34,756 nt of DNA from an uncultured Ruminococcus sp. Lineage in GTDB: Bacteria > Bacillota > Clostridia > Oscillospirales > Ruminococcaceae. Positions 1-8,273 of this stretch are shown piece by piece; the first letter of the stretch is position 1, and each line of letters opens with the position of its first letter. The stretch covers positions 1-34,756 of the forward strand of contig CAMWYX010000020.1 in NCBI GenBank assembly GCA_947178575.1. The letters run 5' to 3'. The notes under the pieces were generated by a model. That model worked only from the letters and a program-made list of their open reading frames with translations, was not told the DNA's origin and did not search any database. The position numbers and the translations under genes were made by a program.

Positions 1-2
1 TT

Positions 3-31
3 ATTATACAACAATTTATCTGGCTTGTCAA
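3..31 (-). promoter_or_regulatory. sigma-A type promoter firing out of the left edge
   Basis: On the minus strand there is a perfect TTGACA (26-31), a 17-base spacer and a perfect TATAAT (3-8). The start point would fall just outside the window, so the gene it serves, transcribed leftward, is not visible. Both hexamers match consensus exactly. Confidence 0.75.
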
Positions 32-42
32 TATTTTTCATA

Positions 43-101
43 CGGCATTCATCCCACACTTTCGCTCACTTCGTTCGCTTAGAAGTGGGGGGATTCTGCC
101 G
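43..101 (+). other. imperfect hairpin resembling an IS200/IS605-type element end
   Basis: CGGCA (43-47) pairs with TGCCG (97-101). Inside it, the arm ending CACACTT (up to 61) pairs imperfectly with AAGTGGGG (83-90), giving a long stem around an approximately 20-base loop. From general familiarity, a GC-rich imperfect palindrome with a CATCCCAC...GTGGGG core resembles the subterminal hairpin / omegaRNA-scaffold region at the right end of IS200/IS605 (TnpB) elements. No TnpA or TnpB coding sequence is visible here. It could also be a decayed remnant, a small non-autonomous repeat, or a backup terminator for the ABC operon to its right. Confidence 0.4.
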
Positions 102-151
102 ATAATCAGATAAAATAAATCTGCTGAAAAGATATGCACCACATTTTCATG

Positions 152-172
152 AAAACAGATTCCCATAATCTG
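152..172 (-). terminator. candidate terminator after the DUF4340 gene
   Basis: On the minus strand, three bases past the stop codon, CAGATT pairs with AATCTG (six base pairs, five-base loop), followed by TTTT. It is short, but it is well placed at the end of the minus-strand ABC operon. Confidence 0.5.
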
Positions 173-175
173 ACA

Positions 176-1702
176 TCATTTCCATGTTGTTGCGAAATCT
201 TCGTCTGTTTCCAGTTTTTCGGCGTTTGATGCAAGTGTATCAACAAATGATTTTGATATATGGAATCTGCTTTCGCCGTCTATAACTATAAGTGCCGTCA
301 TTGATGTCTGTTCATAAAATTCAATATTTACGTCCTCGCCTGTATACGTATCCCTGTACGTAATTGATGCCATAGGCTCGCCTGCCGGAATTTCCTCGCC
401 AAGTGCGAAATCCTCCGCATTTGCGCTTATAAGAAAACTATAGAAAAGCCGGTAACGCTCCGAACTGAATTCACTTCCGTTAAGAGTTGCACTGAAATGC
501 TCCGATTTGAGCGATTCAATTTCCTCGTCGGGATTTATGCGTCTGACATCGAAAGCATATTCATTTCCGCCTGCCGTTACCTTAAGATTTTCAACGTTCC
601 ATACATATGTTGCCATGAATATTCTTGATGCAATATCCACAGGCTCGATGTAAGTCCATCTTGCCTTTTCCTCTTTGACGATATATATAACGCTTCCGCC
701 CTCAAGCATCGCATAACTGCATTTTCCGCTGTCCTCGTAGGTAAAAGGCTCACTTAAAAGAAGTGTATATGTGTTTCCGTCATTGCATTTCATAGTTACC
801 GTGCAGAACGGCGTTTCCAGACCGGCTTCTGCAATATCTGCATCACTACAGTGAACAGAGTATATATCATCTGCCGAAAGCCCGAACATTCCGGTAGTAA
901 TATCGGAAGAACGCTCAACGGCAAGATAAGCCCTTGCCGGTTCAACCATGATATGCGTTGCAGAAGTTCCGCCGTTGTAATTTTCGTCATCGTTCATTGC
1001 GTCATATTCAAGAAGTATATCCGTATCAAGATTCTCACGCTGTATACGCAGACTTTCCACAACCGGATATGTCTCCGGAGCTTCAAGAATCGTCGTACTT
1101 ACAAAATCCATAATTGTATTGCTGTAGTTTGCAAGTGCGGAATTTCTTACGGTAAATACTGTATCAAGACCGTCTATCATAACATAGCTGACGTTTCCCA
1201 CCGGTGCTTCATCGCCTATAATCATACGGCGTTTTGTACCCGATTCGTATTCCACTTCGATTTCCGCCGTCGGGGAATCAAGCCCGAACTTTGCAATATC
1301 CGTGCAGTTCTCCTCGATTGTCGCCTCCGATGTAAGACCGTTGGCATTGTTTGCCAGCGTGCTTATCATACTTGTTTTCATGGCAACATCTTCATATCCG
1401 TCAATAGTATATGTCACATTTTCCGAACCGGAAGATTTCTCCTGAACTACAAGAAATCCGCCGGAACTGTTTTTTATGCTGACCTGCTTTACAATTCCTT
1501 CAAGGTCTGCACCGGTATCGGGGTCTGTTCCCGTCACGGTATCGTCTCTTATAAGAATTTTAACGTCCTGCTCCGGTTCTGATACAGAGCTTTCCGGCTC
1601 ACTTTCTTCATCAGGCTGTGTAAGCATGAGTGCCGCAAGACCTCCGCCCATAACTGCCAGAACAGCAGTAAGTCCGATAATACTTTTAACTGCTTTTTTC
1701 AT
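176..1702 (-). CDS. DUF4340 domain-containing membrane-anchored protein
   Basis: 508 aa. There is one N-terminal membrane segment (about residues 7-27), a short acidic Ser/Glu-rich stretch, and then a large extracytoplasmic part. The body seems to contain two related DUF4340-type units. Each has a phrase of the form 'FGLDSP/AGLETP', followed by a strand-rich stretch ending in 'Y.M..G...V..V', at roughly residues 130-200 and 280-350. DUF4340 proteins typically travel with Gld-like ABC exporters; their molecular role is not established. The start codon overlaps the upstream GldG-like stop by four bases (ATGA), so the two are translationally coupled. It is the last gene of the four-gene unit. 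The family call rests on sequence feel and context. Confidence 0.8.
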   Translation of the reverse strand: MKKAVKSIIGLTAVLAVMGGGLAALMLTQPDEESEPESSVSEPEQDVKILIRDDTVTGTDPDTGADLEGIVKQVSIKNSSGGFLVVQEKSSGSENVTYTIDGYEDVAMKTSMISTLANNANGLTSEATIEENCTDIAKFGLDSPTAEIEVEYESGTKRRMIIGDEAPVGNVSYVMIDGLDTVFTVRNSALANYSNTIMDFVSTTILEAPETYPVVESLRIQRENLDTDILLEYDAMNDDENYNGGTSATHIMVEPARAYLAVERSSDITTGMFGLSADDIYSVHCSDADIAEAGLETPFCTVTMKCNDGNTYTLLLSEPFTYEDSGKCSYAMLEGGSVIYIVKEEKARWTYIEPVDIASRIFMATYVWNVENLKVTAGGNEYAFDVRRINPDEEIESLKSEHFSATLNGSEFSSERYRLFYSFLISANAEDFALGEEIPAGEPMASITYRDTYTGEDVNIEFYEQTSMTALIVIDGESRFHISKSFVDTLASNAEKLETDEDFATTWK

Positions 1703-3333
1703 TTATTCTTTCTCCATACCAGAACTATAACTCCCGCAGCTGCAATCAGCAACGGAATAACCACAACCACAACCACCAGAATAATTCTTGCCATAGATGT
1801 GGAAATAGAAAGCGTATACTGCTCAAGAGCCTTTTCAGGAATTATATCGCCTGCTTCCTTTCCTGTCATGCCGTTTACGATATTCAGTACCGCATTTGCA
1901 TTATTATATGTGGTCGTACCGGATAAAACAAGTTCGTCAAGCATGAACGGACTTCCTATAACAAGAAGTTCACTGCCGTATACATCAAGTCCTGACGCTG
2001 TTTCTCTGCGTGATTTGACCACAATATTATATGATGCCTTTTCTTCGGAAACTTCATTTCCCTCATCAAGCGATACAAGATATGAAGTATCGGAAGAACT
2101 GATGAGTTCTGTAACAATGCTTTCGTTGTTCTTGCTGAGAATAGTTATAGGTCTTGCCTGCGGAGCAACTATCGGAAGTGATTCGTTCTGCAATGTTCCC
2201 ACTGCTTCGGCATTGCTGATATTTACGGTAGGAGCATACGTCACGCTTCCGAGTGCCGAAACAGTCGCCTGAACCATTCGGCTGTCATCAAAAACAGCTG
2301 ATTTTTCAACCTGTATTTTCCAGTCTGCAAGAAATTCCGTGATGTTGGGCAGATTTGTTGCGTAAAAGTTCGGAATATATATCATGCTTTTCTGATAGTT
2401 TCCGTTATTGTAAAGAAAATCGCTGAGTTTTGAAATAATATCCGCTGTGAAATCTATTCCCGGTGCGGCAACAATTACCATATCATATGCATCTGTGCTG
2501 AGGTCGTCTGTTCCGATGTCTATTTCCGTGCAGTCATAGCCGTTCTTTGAAAGGAAATTTCTTACAGATGAGGCAATGGACGAATGAACCTGGTCAATAA
2601 TCGGGCTTCCGTTCATGCTCGAAACAACTGCCGCACGTACAGGATTTGCATCTGTAACAGCCTTTACGGCGGAAGTCAGAACGCTTTCCCCTGCGAAAAC
2701 CATGCTGATATTCTGCTGACTGCTGTTCTGCGAAGGGGTAATCATTCCGGCGACTTCCGACGGCGATATGAATTTTATTCTTTCACCGCACTGAATAACT
2801 ATTCCGCCCTCTGTAATATCTCCGGTATAGTATTTGCTCCAGCGTGAAACTGCGTCCGGATTCTTGTTTATATCAATATATTTCACCGTAATGCTTCCTG
2901 CTCCGGATTCGGCATATACAGAATATTTGTCAAGAATCTCCGGAATAATATCATACGGACAGTCAACAATCACTCCGTAATACTGATAGAACATATTCTT
3001 ATACTGAACTGACATACTGTCAAAATAATCCTTTGTTGTGGTGACGGTTATTTCAACGTTTTTGTCTATGTTTTTCAGTGCTTCGATTGACTGCTCACTC
3101 AGTTCATGGCGGTTATCGGGAGTAAGGTCGAGCTTTACCGGATAGCGTTTCATCATAAGTCCGCACATCAGATTAAGCACAACCACAATAGCAATCACAA
3201 GAACTATAACAACCGCCGACACCGAACCGAACCGGAGTTTTTTCAGATTTTTCTTTTCCTTCGGCTTCTTTGCTTTTTTCTCCGGCTTTTTATCCGGATT
3301 TTCTGCAATTTCTTTTTCTTTATCCTTAGCCAT
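1699..3333 (-). CDS. GldG-like ABC transporter auxiliary protein
   Basis: 544 aa. The N terminus is a very Lys/Glu-rich cytoplasmic tail (residues 1-33), followed by a membrane segment (about 37-60), a long extracytoplasmic domain, and a C-terminal membrane segment (about 517-540) ending in basic residues. Right after the first membrane segment comes 'KLDLTPDNRHELSEQ', the conserved entry motif of the GldG / ABC-2 associated family. In Bacteroidetes, GldA-GldF-GldG form an ABC complex linked to gliding. In Firmicutes the substrate is unknown. A strong Shine-Dalgarno (AAAGGAGTT) precedes the ATG. It lies between the permease gene and the DUF4340 gene, and overlaps the latter by four bases. Confidence 0.85.
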   Translation of the reverse strand: MAKDKEKEIAENPDKKPEKKAKKPKEKKNLKKLRFGSVSAVVIVLVIAIVVVLNLMCGLMMKRYPVKLDLTPDNRHELSEQSIEALKNIDKNVEITVTTTKDYFDSMSVQYKNMFYQYYGVIVDCPYDIIPEILDKYSVYAESGAGSITVKYIDINKNPDAVSRWSKYYTGDITEGGIVIQCGERIKFISPSEVAGMITPSQNSSQQNISMVFAGESVLTSAVKAVTDANPVRAAVVSSMNGSPIIDQVHSSIASSVRNFLSKNGYDCTEIDIGTDDLSTDAYDMVIVAAPGIDFTADIISKLSDFLYNNGNYQKSMIYIPNFYATNLPNITEFLADWKIQVEKSAVFDDSRMVQATVSALGSVTYAPTVNISNAEAVGTLQNESLPIVAPQARPITILSKNNESIVTELISSSDTSYLVSLDEGNEVSEEKASYNIVVKSRRETASGLDVYGSELLVIGSPFMLDELVLSGTTTYNNANAVLNIVNGMTGKEAGDIIPEKALEQYTLSISTSMARIILVVVVVVIPLLIAAAGVIVLVWRKNK

Positions 3334-3350
3334 TTGTAACTCCTTTCCTA

Positions 3351-4055
3351 TCAGCCCCAGCGTCTCTTGTCGAGAACTCTCACAGTGAAGAAATTAAACA
3401 GAAACGCTACACTGAGAAAATATACGACACTGGAAAGATTGAAGATTCCCTGAGTAAATTCAATATACTTTGAATAGAATGCAAGCGACATAACAGAATT
3501 TCTCAGAAATTCAACCGGAATACTTGCTGCAAGTGAATCCATAAGATAAAGCACGAAAAGCACAAACATACCGATTACCGCAGATGCCATCTGATTTTCG
3601 GTCAGCGACGATATAAAAAGTCCGATAGCTATAAAAGCCGCTCCGAGAAAAAGCATTGCAAAATAATTTCCCAGAAGTGTTGACCATACAACCTCACCGC
3701 ATAATGCAATTATGACTGCGTATATAAATACTATGCTTTCGGCAATCACGAAAAGCGTAAGTGCCGCAAAATATTTTCCCAGAACAATCGACGAAAGCCC
3801 TACCGGTGCAGTCAGAAGTCCCTGGTCTGTACGGTTTTTCTTTTCCTCGCTCAGAAGTTTCATTGTCAGAATAGGTATCAGGAAAAGAACAATCAGAAAC
3901 ATCGAGCCGAACATCGGCGACATATCGGACATTCCTGAACCTATAACGCCTATCGAAAAAAACAATCCCGAAAACAATGCGAATCCTGCAAGAAATACGT
4001 ATCCTACTCCCGAGGTGAAAAACGCATTCATTTCACGTCTGTAAATAGCTCCCAT
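3351..4055 (-). CDS. ABC-2 type permease, GldF-like
   Basis: 234 aa with about six hydrophobic membrane segments and no large soluble domain, as expected for the permease half of an ABC-2 exporter. 'LLSEEKKNRTDQGLLTAPV' near residue 70 is the conserved cytoplasmic coupling segment of the GldF / NosY-like permease family. Its ATG overlaps the stop codon of the ATPase gene by one base (TAATG), and the GldG-like gene follows after 17 bases. The four genes therefore form one unit. The protein presumably pairs with the adjacent ATPase as a dimeric exporter, substrate unknown. Confidence 0.88.
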   Translation of the reverse strand: MGAIYRREMNAFFTSGVGYVFLAGFALFSGLFFSIGVIGSGMSDMSPMFGSMFLIVLFLIPILTMKLLSEEKKNRTDQGLLTAPVGLSSIVLGKYFAALTLFVIAESIVFIYAVIIALCGEVVWSTLLGNYFAMLFLGAAFIAIGLFISSLTENQMASAVIGMFVLFVLYLMDSLAASIPVEFLRNSVMSLAFYSKYIEFTQGIFNLSSVVYFLSVAFLFNFFTVRVLDKRRWG

Positions 4056-5101
4056 TATTCTTCACCCTCCTCTTTGTCATCTCCGAATATCATTTCCATT
4101 CCGGCTACAGCGTCTTTGGCTTCGTCTGATATTCTTTCCTGAACAGAAGCAATATCGCCGGAAGTTATCTTCAGGAAGATGTCCTCAAGAGTCATATCCG
4201 AAAGCTGGAGCATAAGTATATTCCAGCCCTTTTCACGGCAGAGTGCATTCACCGCACGGCGGACATCGGTCTTTTCATCGGCTTCGATGTCATAATCGTA
4301 AATGCCTTTTTCCCGTTCCATATCGGCACGGACATATTTTATACCGCCGAGTGATTTAAGTGCATTTGTTATCTCCTGCTTATCCGAAGCGGTATGTGAT
4401 GTACCTTCAATCCGGATTGTCATTTTATGTTCGTTCGTGAGCTTGTTGGCAATTTCGTTAGCCGTGCCGTCAGCGGCAACAACTCCCTTGTTGATGATTA
4501 TTATTCTGTCGCACACCGCCTGAATCTCCGGCAGAATATGCGATGAAAGTATAACCGTATGATTTCTTCCGAGTTTTTTTATAAGAGTACGTATTTCAAT
4601 TATCTGATTAGGGTCAAGACCTACCGTCGGCTCGTCAAGAATAAGCACAGGCGGATTGTTTATAAGTGCCTGAGCAAGTCCGACTCTCTGCTTATATCCC
4701 TTTGAAAGATTGCGTATAAGTCTTTCCCTGACATGAGATATTTTGCAGAGGTCGCATATTTCTTTCAGATGAGCTTTTCTTGAAAGTTTACATTTTTTAA
4801 GGTCATACATGAAATTAAGATAGCCGTCAACGGTCATATCAACATAAAGCGGCGGAATTTCCGGCAGATAGCCTATATTTGACTTTGCTTCTATCGGATT
4901 TTCAAGAATATCAACGCCGTTTATAAGTATCTGTCCGGACGTTGACGAAATATATCCGGTAAGCATATTCATTGTTGTGGATTTGCCTGCACCGTTAGGT
5001 CCGAGAAATCCAAGTATCTCGCCTTTTTCCACGGTGAAGCTTATATTGTTCACGGCTTTTTTGTCGCCGTAACGCTTGACAAGGTTTCTGACCTCAATCA
5101 T
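4055..5101 (-). CDS. ABC transporter ATP-binding protein, GldA-like
   Basis: 348 aa. The Walker A motif GPNGAGKST lies near residues 34-42, the signature LSKGYKQRVGLAQAL near 132, Walker B VLILDEPTVGLD near 152, and the switch His in ILSSH near 184. After the nucleotide-binding domain, about 120 residues form a regulatory extension typical of ABC-2 exporter ATPases, ending in an acidic tail. A strong AGGAGG precedes the ATG. It is first of the four-gene Gld-like unit, starting 81 bases after ribF ends. I saw no convincing promoter in that gap, so read-through from the rimP operon is possible. Confidence 0.92.
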   Translation of the reverse strand: MIEVRNLVKRYGDKKAVNNISFTVEKGEILGFLGPNGAGKSTTMNMLTGYISSTSGQILINGVDILENPIEAKSNIGYLPEIPPLYVDMTVDGYLNFMYDLKKCKLSRKAHLKEICDLCKISHVRERLIRNLSKGYKQRVGLAQALINNPPVLILDEPTVGLDPNQIIEIRTLIKKLGRNHTVILSSHILPEIQAVCDRIIIINKGVVAADGTANEIANKLTNEHKMTIRIEGTSHTASDKQEITNALKSLGGIKYVRADMEREKGIYDYDIEADEKTDVRRAVNALCREKGWNILMLQLSDMTLEDIFLKITSGDIASVQERISDEAKDAVAGMEMIFGDDKEEGEE

Positions 5102-5182
5102 TTTAGCTTTTTCCTCCTGATTATTTTAGTTTGGTATCCGTTTTTTATGATACTTCATTTTTGTGATAGCACCGTGAAAGCA

Positions 5183-6073
5183 TTACGAATTTTCTATGGC
5201 AGACTCTACATCATGCCTTATCTGATTTTTAAGTTCTTCAACAGAACCGAATTTCTGTTCCGGACGTATAAATCTTTTAAGACGTACCTGTATGCGTGTA
5301 TCATAAATATCACGGGAAAAACCGGATATATACGTTTCCGCAAGAGGCTTTCCGCCGTAATCTACAGTTGGTTTTATTCCGATATTCGTCATGGACGGAT
5401 AAAGTCTGCCGTTCACTTCTGTTTCAGAGGCATATACGCCGAATTTAGGAACAAGCTGTCCCTCCTCATAAATCTGATTAGCCGTCGGGAATCCGATTGT
5501 ATGTCCGAGCGATGCGCCGTGAACAACTTTTTTATCAATAGTATACGGTCTGTCAAGAAAAATATTTGCACGTTCTATGTCTCCGCTTATCAGACAACGG
5601 CGTATTTCTCCAGATGATACTACAGTTCCGCCGAGTCTGACTTTTTTGGCGGTACAGACTTCAAATCCATATTTTTCGCCGAAACTGCACAGTTCCCCGA
5701 TACCGCATGACGCACCTTTTCCGAATCTGAAATCTTCTCCGCAACAGACCGCCGCCGCATTCATTTTTCCGGCGAGAATACGTTCCGCAAACTCTTCACC
5801 GCTCAAATCGCAGATTTCCGGAAACGACGGAGAATACACGGAATCAAATCCGCATCTTTCAAATATACGCTGTTTTTCTCCGGCAGTATAAATATATCCG
5901 TTTTTTCCCGACGCTTTTATTTTTACGGCTTCCGGTTCAAATGTGAATATCACAGGACTATAGCCCTTACAGGAAAAAGCCCAGACCTTTTCCAGAACAT
6001 AACGGTGTCCGAGATGAACGCCGTCAAAGAAGCCCATCGCCACAGCGTTTTTTACAATCCTGATTTTTCTCAC
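5183..6073 (-). CDS. ribF: bifunctional riboflavin kinase / FAD synthetase
   Basis: 296 aa, normal length. It phosphorylates riboflavin to FMN and adenylates FMN to FAD in the cytoplasm. The N-terminal adenylyltransferase half shows GFFDGVHLGH (about residues 14-23), GEDFRFGKG near 112, and SSGEIRRCLISGD near 152. The C-terminal flavokinase half shows GHTIGFPTAN near 190, GVYASE near 211 and NIGIKPT near 229. The start is a GTG placed two bases after the truB stop; the nearby AGG is a weak ribosome site, so coupling to truB is likely. An in-frame ATG 12 codons later would remove part of the first strand and is less likely. Confidence 0.93.
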   Translation of the reverse strand: MRKIRIVKNAVAMGFFDGVHLGHRYVLEKVWAFSCKGYSPVIFTFEPEAVKIKASGKNGYIYTAGEKQRIFERCGFDSVYSPSFPEICDLSGEEFAERILAGKMNAAAVCCGEDFRFGKGASCGIGELCSFGEKYGFEVCTAKKVRLGGTVVSSGEIRRCLISGDIERANIFLDRPYTIDKKVVHGASLGHTIGFPTANQIYEEGQLVPKFGVYASETEVNGRLYPSMTNIGIKPTVDYGGKPLAETYISGFSRDIYDTRIQVRLKRFIRPEQKFGSVEELKNQIRHDVESAIENS

Positions 6074-6074
6074 C

Positions 6075-6965
6075 TCATATAAAATTTTTCACAACTTTTA
6101 ATTCGCACTTTTCAAAATCCGCACGTGCAACGCCGATAAATTCACGGTCAAAGCCGTATACGGAATATTCGGAAAATTTATGATTAATATTATTTATGCG
6201 GTTCAAATCGAGCCTTACTCCGTTTCGGTACATTCTTGTCTGGACTTCGTTCAGCCTGATTTCAGGCAATCCGCTGAAAATACATTCCACGGATATAAGT
6301 GCGTTTTCAATATTTCCTGAATCGGCAAAATTCTGAATCTCCTCCAGAGTGAAACAGTCGTCAAGAGAAAAACCTCCCGACCGAGTACGCACAAGAGATG
6401 TCATAACTCCGCCACAGCCGAGCTTTTCGCCAATATCATTAATAATAGTGCGGATATAAGTTCCTTTTCCGCAACTTATTTCAATAGTTCCCTCTTGTGT
6501 TTCCTCGTCGTATTCATATAATTTTATATGTTTAATTTCTGTTTCACGGGGTTTGCGTTCAACTTCTATTCCCTGACGTGCCAAATCATAAAGACGTTTT
6601 CCGTTTATCTGAACTGCTGAATACATCGGCGGAATCTGCATAATATTCCCGATAAATTCAGGAATAACAGCGTTCAGCTCCTTGAGCGATATTTTTTTAT
6701 CTGATTCTGTAAGAATTTTTCCCGTAATATCCTGCGTATCAGAAGTTATGCCGAATCTGAAACCGGCAACATATATTTTTCCGCCGTCGGTCATATCACA
6801 CGCCTTTGTGGCATTTCCGACAAATACCGGAAGAACGCCTGTAGCCATGGGGTCAAGCGTACCGCTGTGACCGATACGCTTTGTTTTCAGTATTCCACGC
6901 AGTTTTGCGATTACATCAAATGAAGTGAATCCTGCCGGCTTGTTCACGCCGATTATTCCGTTCAT
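6075..6965 (-). CDS. truB: tRNA pseudouridine-55 synthase
   Basis: 296 aa. It converts U55 of the tRNA T-loop to pseudouridine. The catalytic motif GHSGTLDPMATG sits at residues 32-43 with the nucleophile Asp38, and the N-terminal GVNKPAGFTSFDVI motif is intact. 'IPPMYSAVQINGKRLYDLAR' near 115 and the 'CGKGTYIRTIINDIG' motif near 165 are family hallmarks. The start overlaps the nrnA stop by four bases, and ribF follows almost directly. This is its usual place at the end of the nusA-infB operon. Confidence 0.95.
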   Translation of the reverse strand: MNGIIGVNKPAGFTSFDVIAKLRGILKTKRIGHSGTLDPMATGVLPVFVGNATKACDMTDGGKIYVAGFRFGITSDTQDITGKILTESDKKISLKELNAVIPEFIGNIMQIPPMYSAVQINGKRLYDLARQGIEVERKPRETEIKHIKLYEYDEETQEGTIEISCGKGTYIRTIINDIGEKLGCGGVMTSLVRTRSGGFSLDDCFTLEEIQNFADSGNIENALISVECIFSGLPEIRLNEVQTRMYRNGVRLDLNRINNINHKFSEYSVYGFDREFIGVARADFEKCELKVVKNFI

Positions 6966-7912
6966 GTCAGAGCCTTTCTCACAGCTTCGATAATCTGTGT
7001 CTTTGCGGATTCAATATTGCCGTCGATAGTACAGCCTGCCGCCTTTGCATGACCTCCTCCTCCAAAAGTCTGACATATTTCCGAAACATTCACCGAACCC
7101 GCAGAACGGAATGAACATCTGAATGTTCCGTCTTCACGTTCTTTCACAAAAACGCCTACTTCCGTTCCCTCAAGCTGTACCGTAATAGATGCCACGCCGT
7201 CGAGTTCTCCGGAAACAATGCCCCACTTCTGCACCATATCAGCAGTTACGGCAACAATAACCAGCTTTCCGTCAAGATATTCCTCCATAATATTGCAAAT
7301 ATTTGATTCAAGCGTCATTCTCGCTTTGCTTTTTATCTCGAACATCTGACGGTTGATTTCCGCATAGTTCAGATTGTGACTGCTCATGATTTCACCGGCT
7401 ATTATATGAGTTTCCGCATTTGCATTTTCATATCTGAAACAGCCTGTATCGGTCGATATTCCTGTATATATACACGCCGCCGAATAATCCGAAAGTTCAA
7501 AGCCCATAGTCCGGAAAAGTCCGTAAAGTACCTGACACGCCGCCGCATCATCGGCTTTAAGGAAAGTTCTTTCTGCATAGTCCTTGTTAGATACATGATG
7601 GTCTATGCAGAGATTTATTTTATCGCCGTAAAGCTTCTCATATTTTCCCATGAGCTTCTTGTCGGCAACATCAACGGTGATAAACACTTCCGGAGTAAAA
7701 TCGGAATCGTTTTCCGTATCGGTTATGAACTTGAACTTATCCGGAAAATTATCACTGCAAAGAACAGCACTTCTCCTGCCTGTACGTCTGAAAAAATCAT
7801 GCAGAGCGAATCCTGTTCCTATGCAGTCACCGTCCGGACTGCGATGAGTGAATATATATATATTATCACAATTTTGCAGAAATTCAATGGTTTCTTTCTC
7901 ACTAATAAACAT
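6962..7912 (-). CDS. nrnA: DHH-family oligoribonuclease / pAp phosphatase
   Basis: 316 aa. NrnA-type proteins degrade nanoRNAs and dephosphorylate 3'-phosphoadenosine 5'-phosphate. The metal-binding motifs are visible: HRSPDGDCIGTG (about residues 23-34), TVDVAD near 80, CIDHHVSN near 107, and the DHHA1-domain motif GGGGHAKAAGC near 287. The order rbfA-nrnA-truB is conserved in Firmicutes. The gene starts 18 bases after rbfA and overlaps truB by four bases, so it belongs to the rimP operon. Confidence 0.93.
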   Translation of the reverse strand: MFISEKETIEFLQNCDNIYIFTHRSPDGDCIGTGFALHDFFRRTGRRSAVLCSDNFPDKFKFITDTENDSDFTPEVFITVDVADKKLMGKYEKLYGDKINLCIDHHVSNKDYAERTFLKADDAAACQVLYGLFRTMGFELSDYSAACIYTGISTDTGCFRYENANAETHIIAGEIMSSHNLNYAEINRQMFEIKSKARMTLESNICNIMEEYLDGKLVIVAVTADMVQKWGIVSGELDGVASITVQLEGTEVGVFVKEREDGTFRCSFRSAGSVNVSEICQTFGGGGHAKAAGCTIDGNIESAKTQIIEAVRKALT

Positions 7913-7930
7913 AACAATCTCCTGCCCGTC

Positions 7931-8269
7931 TTACAGAATATCATTCAGCTTTCTGCTTATCTCCGCACCTCGTTCTATTGAAGAATCGGCAATGAAATTA
8001 AGTTCGGGAGATTTTCTTATATCAAGCCGGCGGAAAAGCTCACGGCGGATAAATCCCGACGCACTTTTCAGTCCTGCAACGGATTCCTTTGTTTTTTCCA
8101 TTCCGCCGAGACTTGATACATAGATTTTGCACACAGACATATCACCCGATAAGTCAACTCTTACTACTGTAAGCAGTTTATCAACCCGAGGGTCTTTTAT
8201 ATCCCTGAGAATTGCTGTAAGTTCACGCTTTATATCTTCTGCCGTCCGGCTTGTTTTATAATTCGCCAT
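7931..8269 (-). CDS. rbfA: 30S ribosome-binding factor A
   Basis: 112 aa. It is a cold-shock-associated factor that binds the immature 30S subunit and helps 16S rRNA 5'-end maturation. I chose the ATG at 8269, giving a protein starting MANYKTSRTAEDIKREL, because this matches the family N terminus. An in-frame upstream extension lies wholly inside the infB coding sequence. The KH-like fold is recognisable in 'DPRVDKLLTVVRVDLSGDM' (about 33-51) and 'SGFIRRELFRRLDIRKSPEL' (about 76-95). It starts four bases after the infB stop. Confidence 0.94.
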   Translation of the reverse strand: MANYKTSRTAEDIKRELTAILRDIKDPRVDKLLTVVRVDLSGDMSVCKIYVSSLGGMEKTKESVAGLKSASGFIRRELFRRLDIRKSPELNFIADSSIERGAEISRKLNDIL

Positions 8270-8273
8270 TTTA

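Noticed and set aside
851..1582. 243-codon open frame on the plus strand
   Set aside because: It is antisense to the DUF4340 gene, lacks a ribosome site, and is rich in Cys/His/Phe/Arg as expected of a shadow frame.
5102..5182. Separate promoter for the Gld-like operon
   Set aside because: Only a TAAAAT without a matching -35 was found, so I did not call it.
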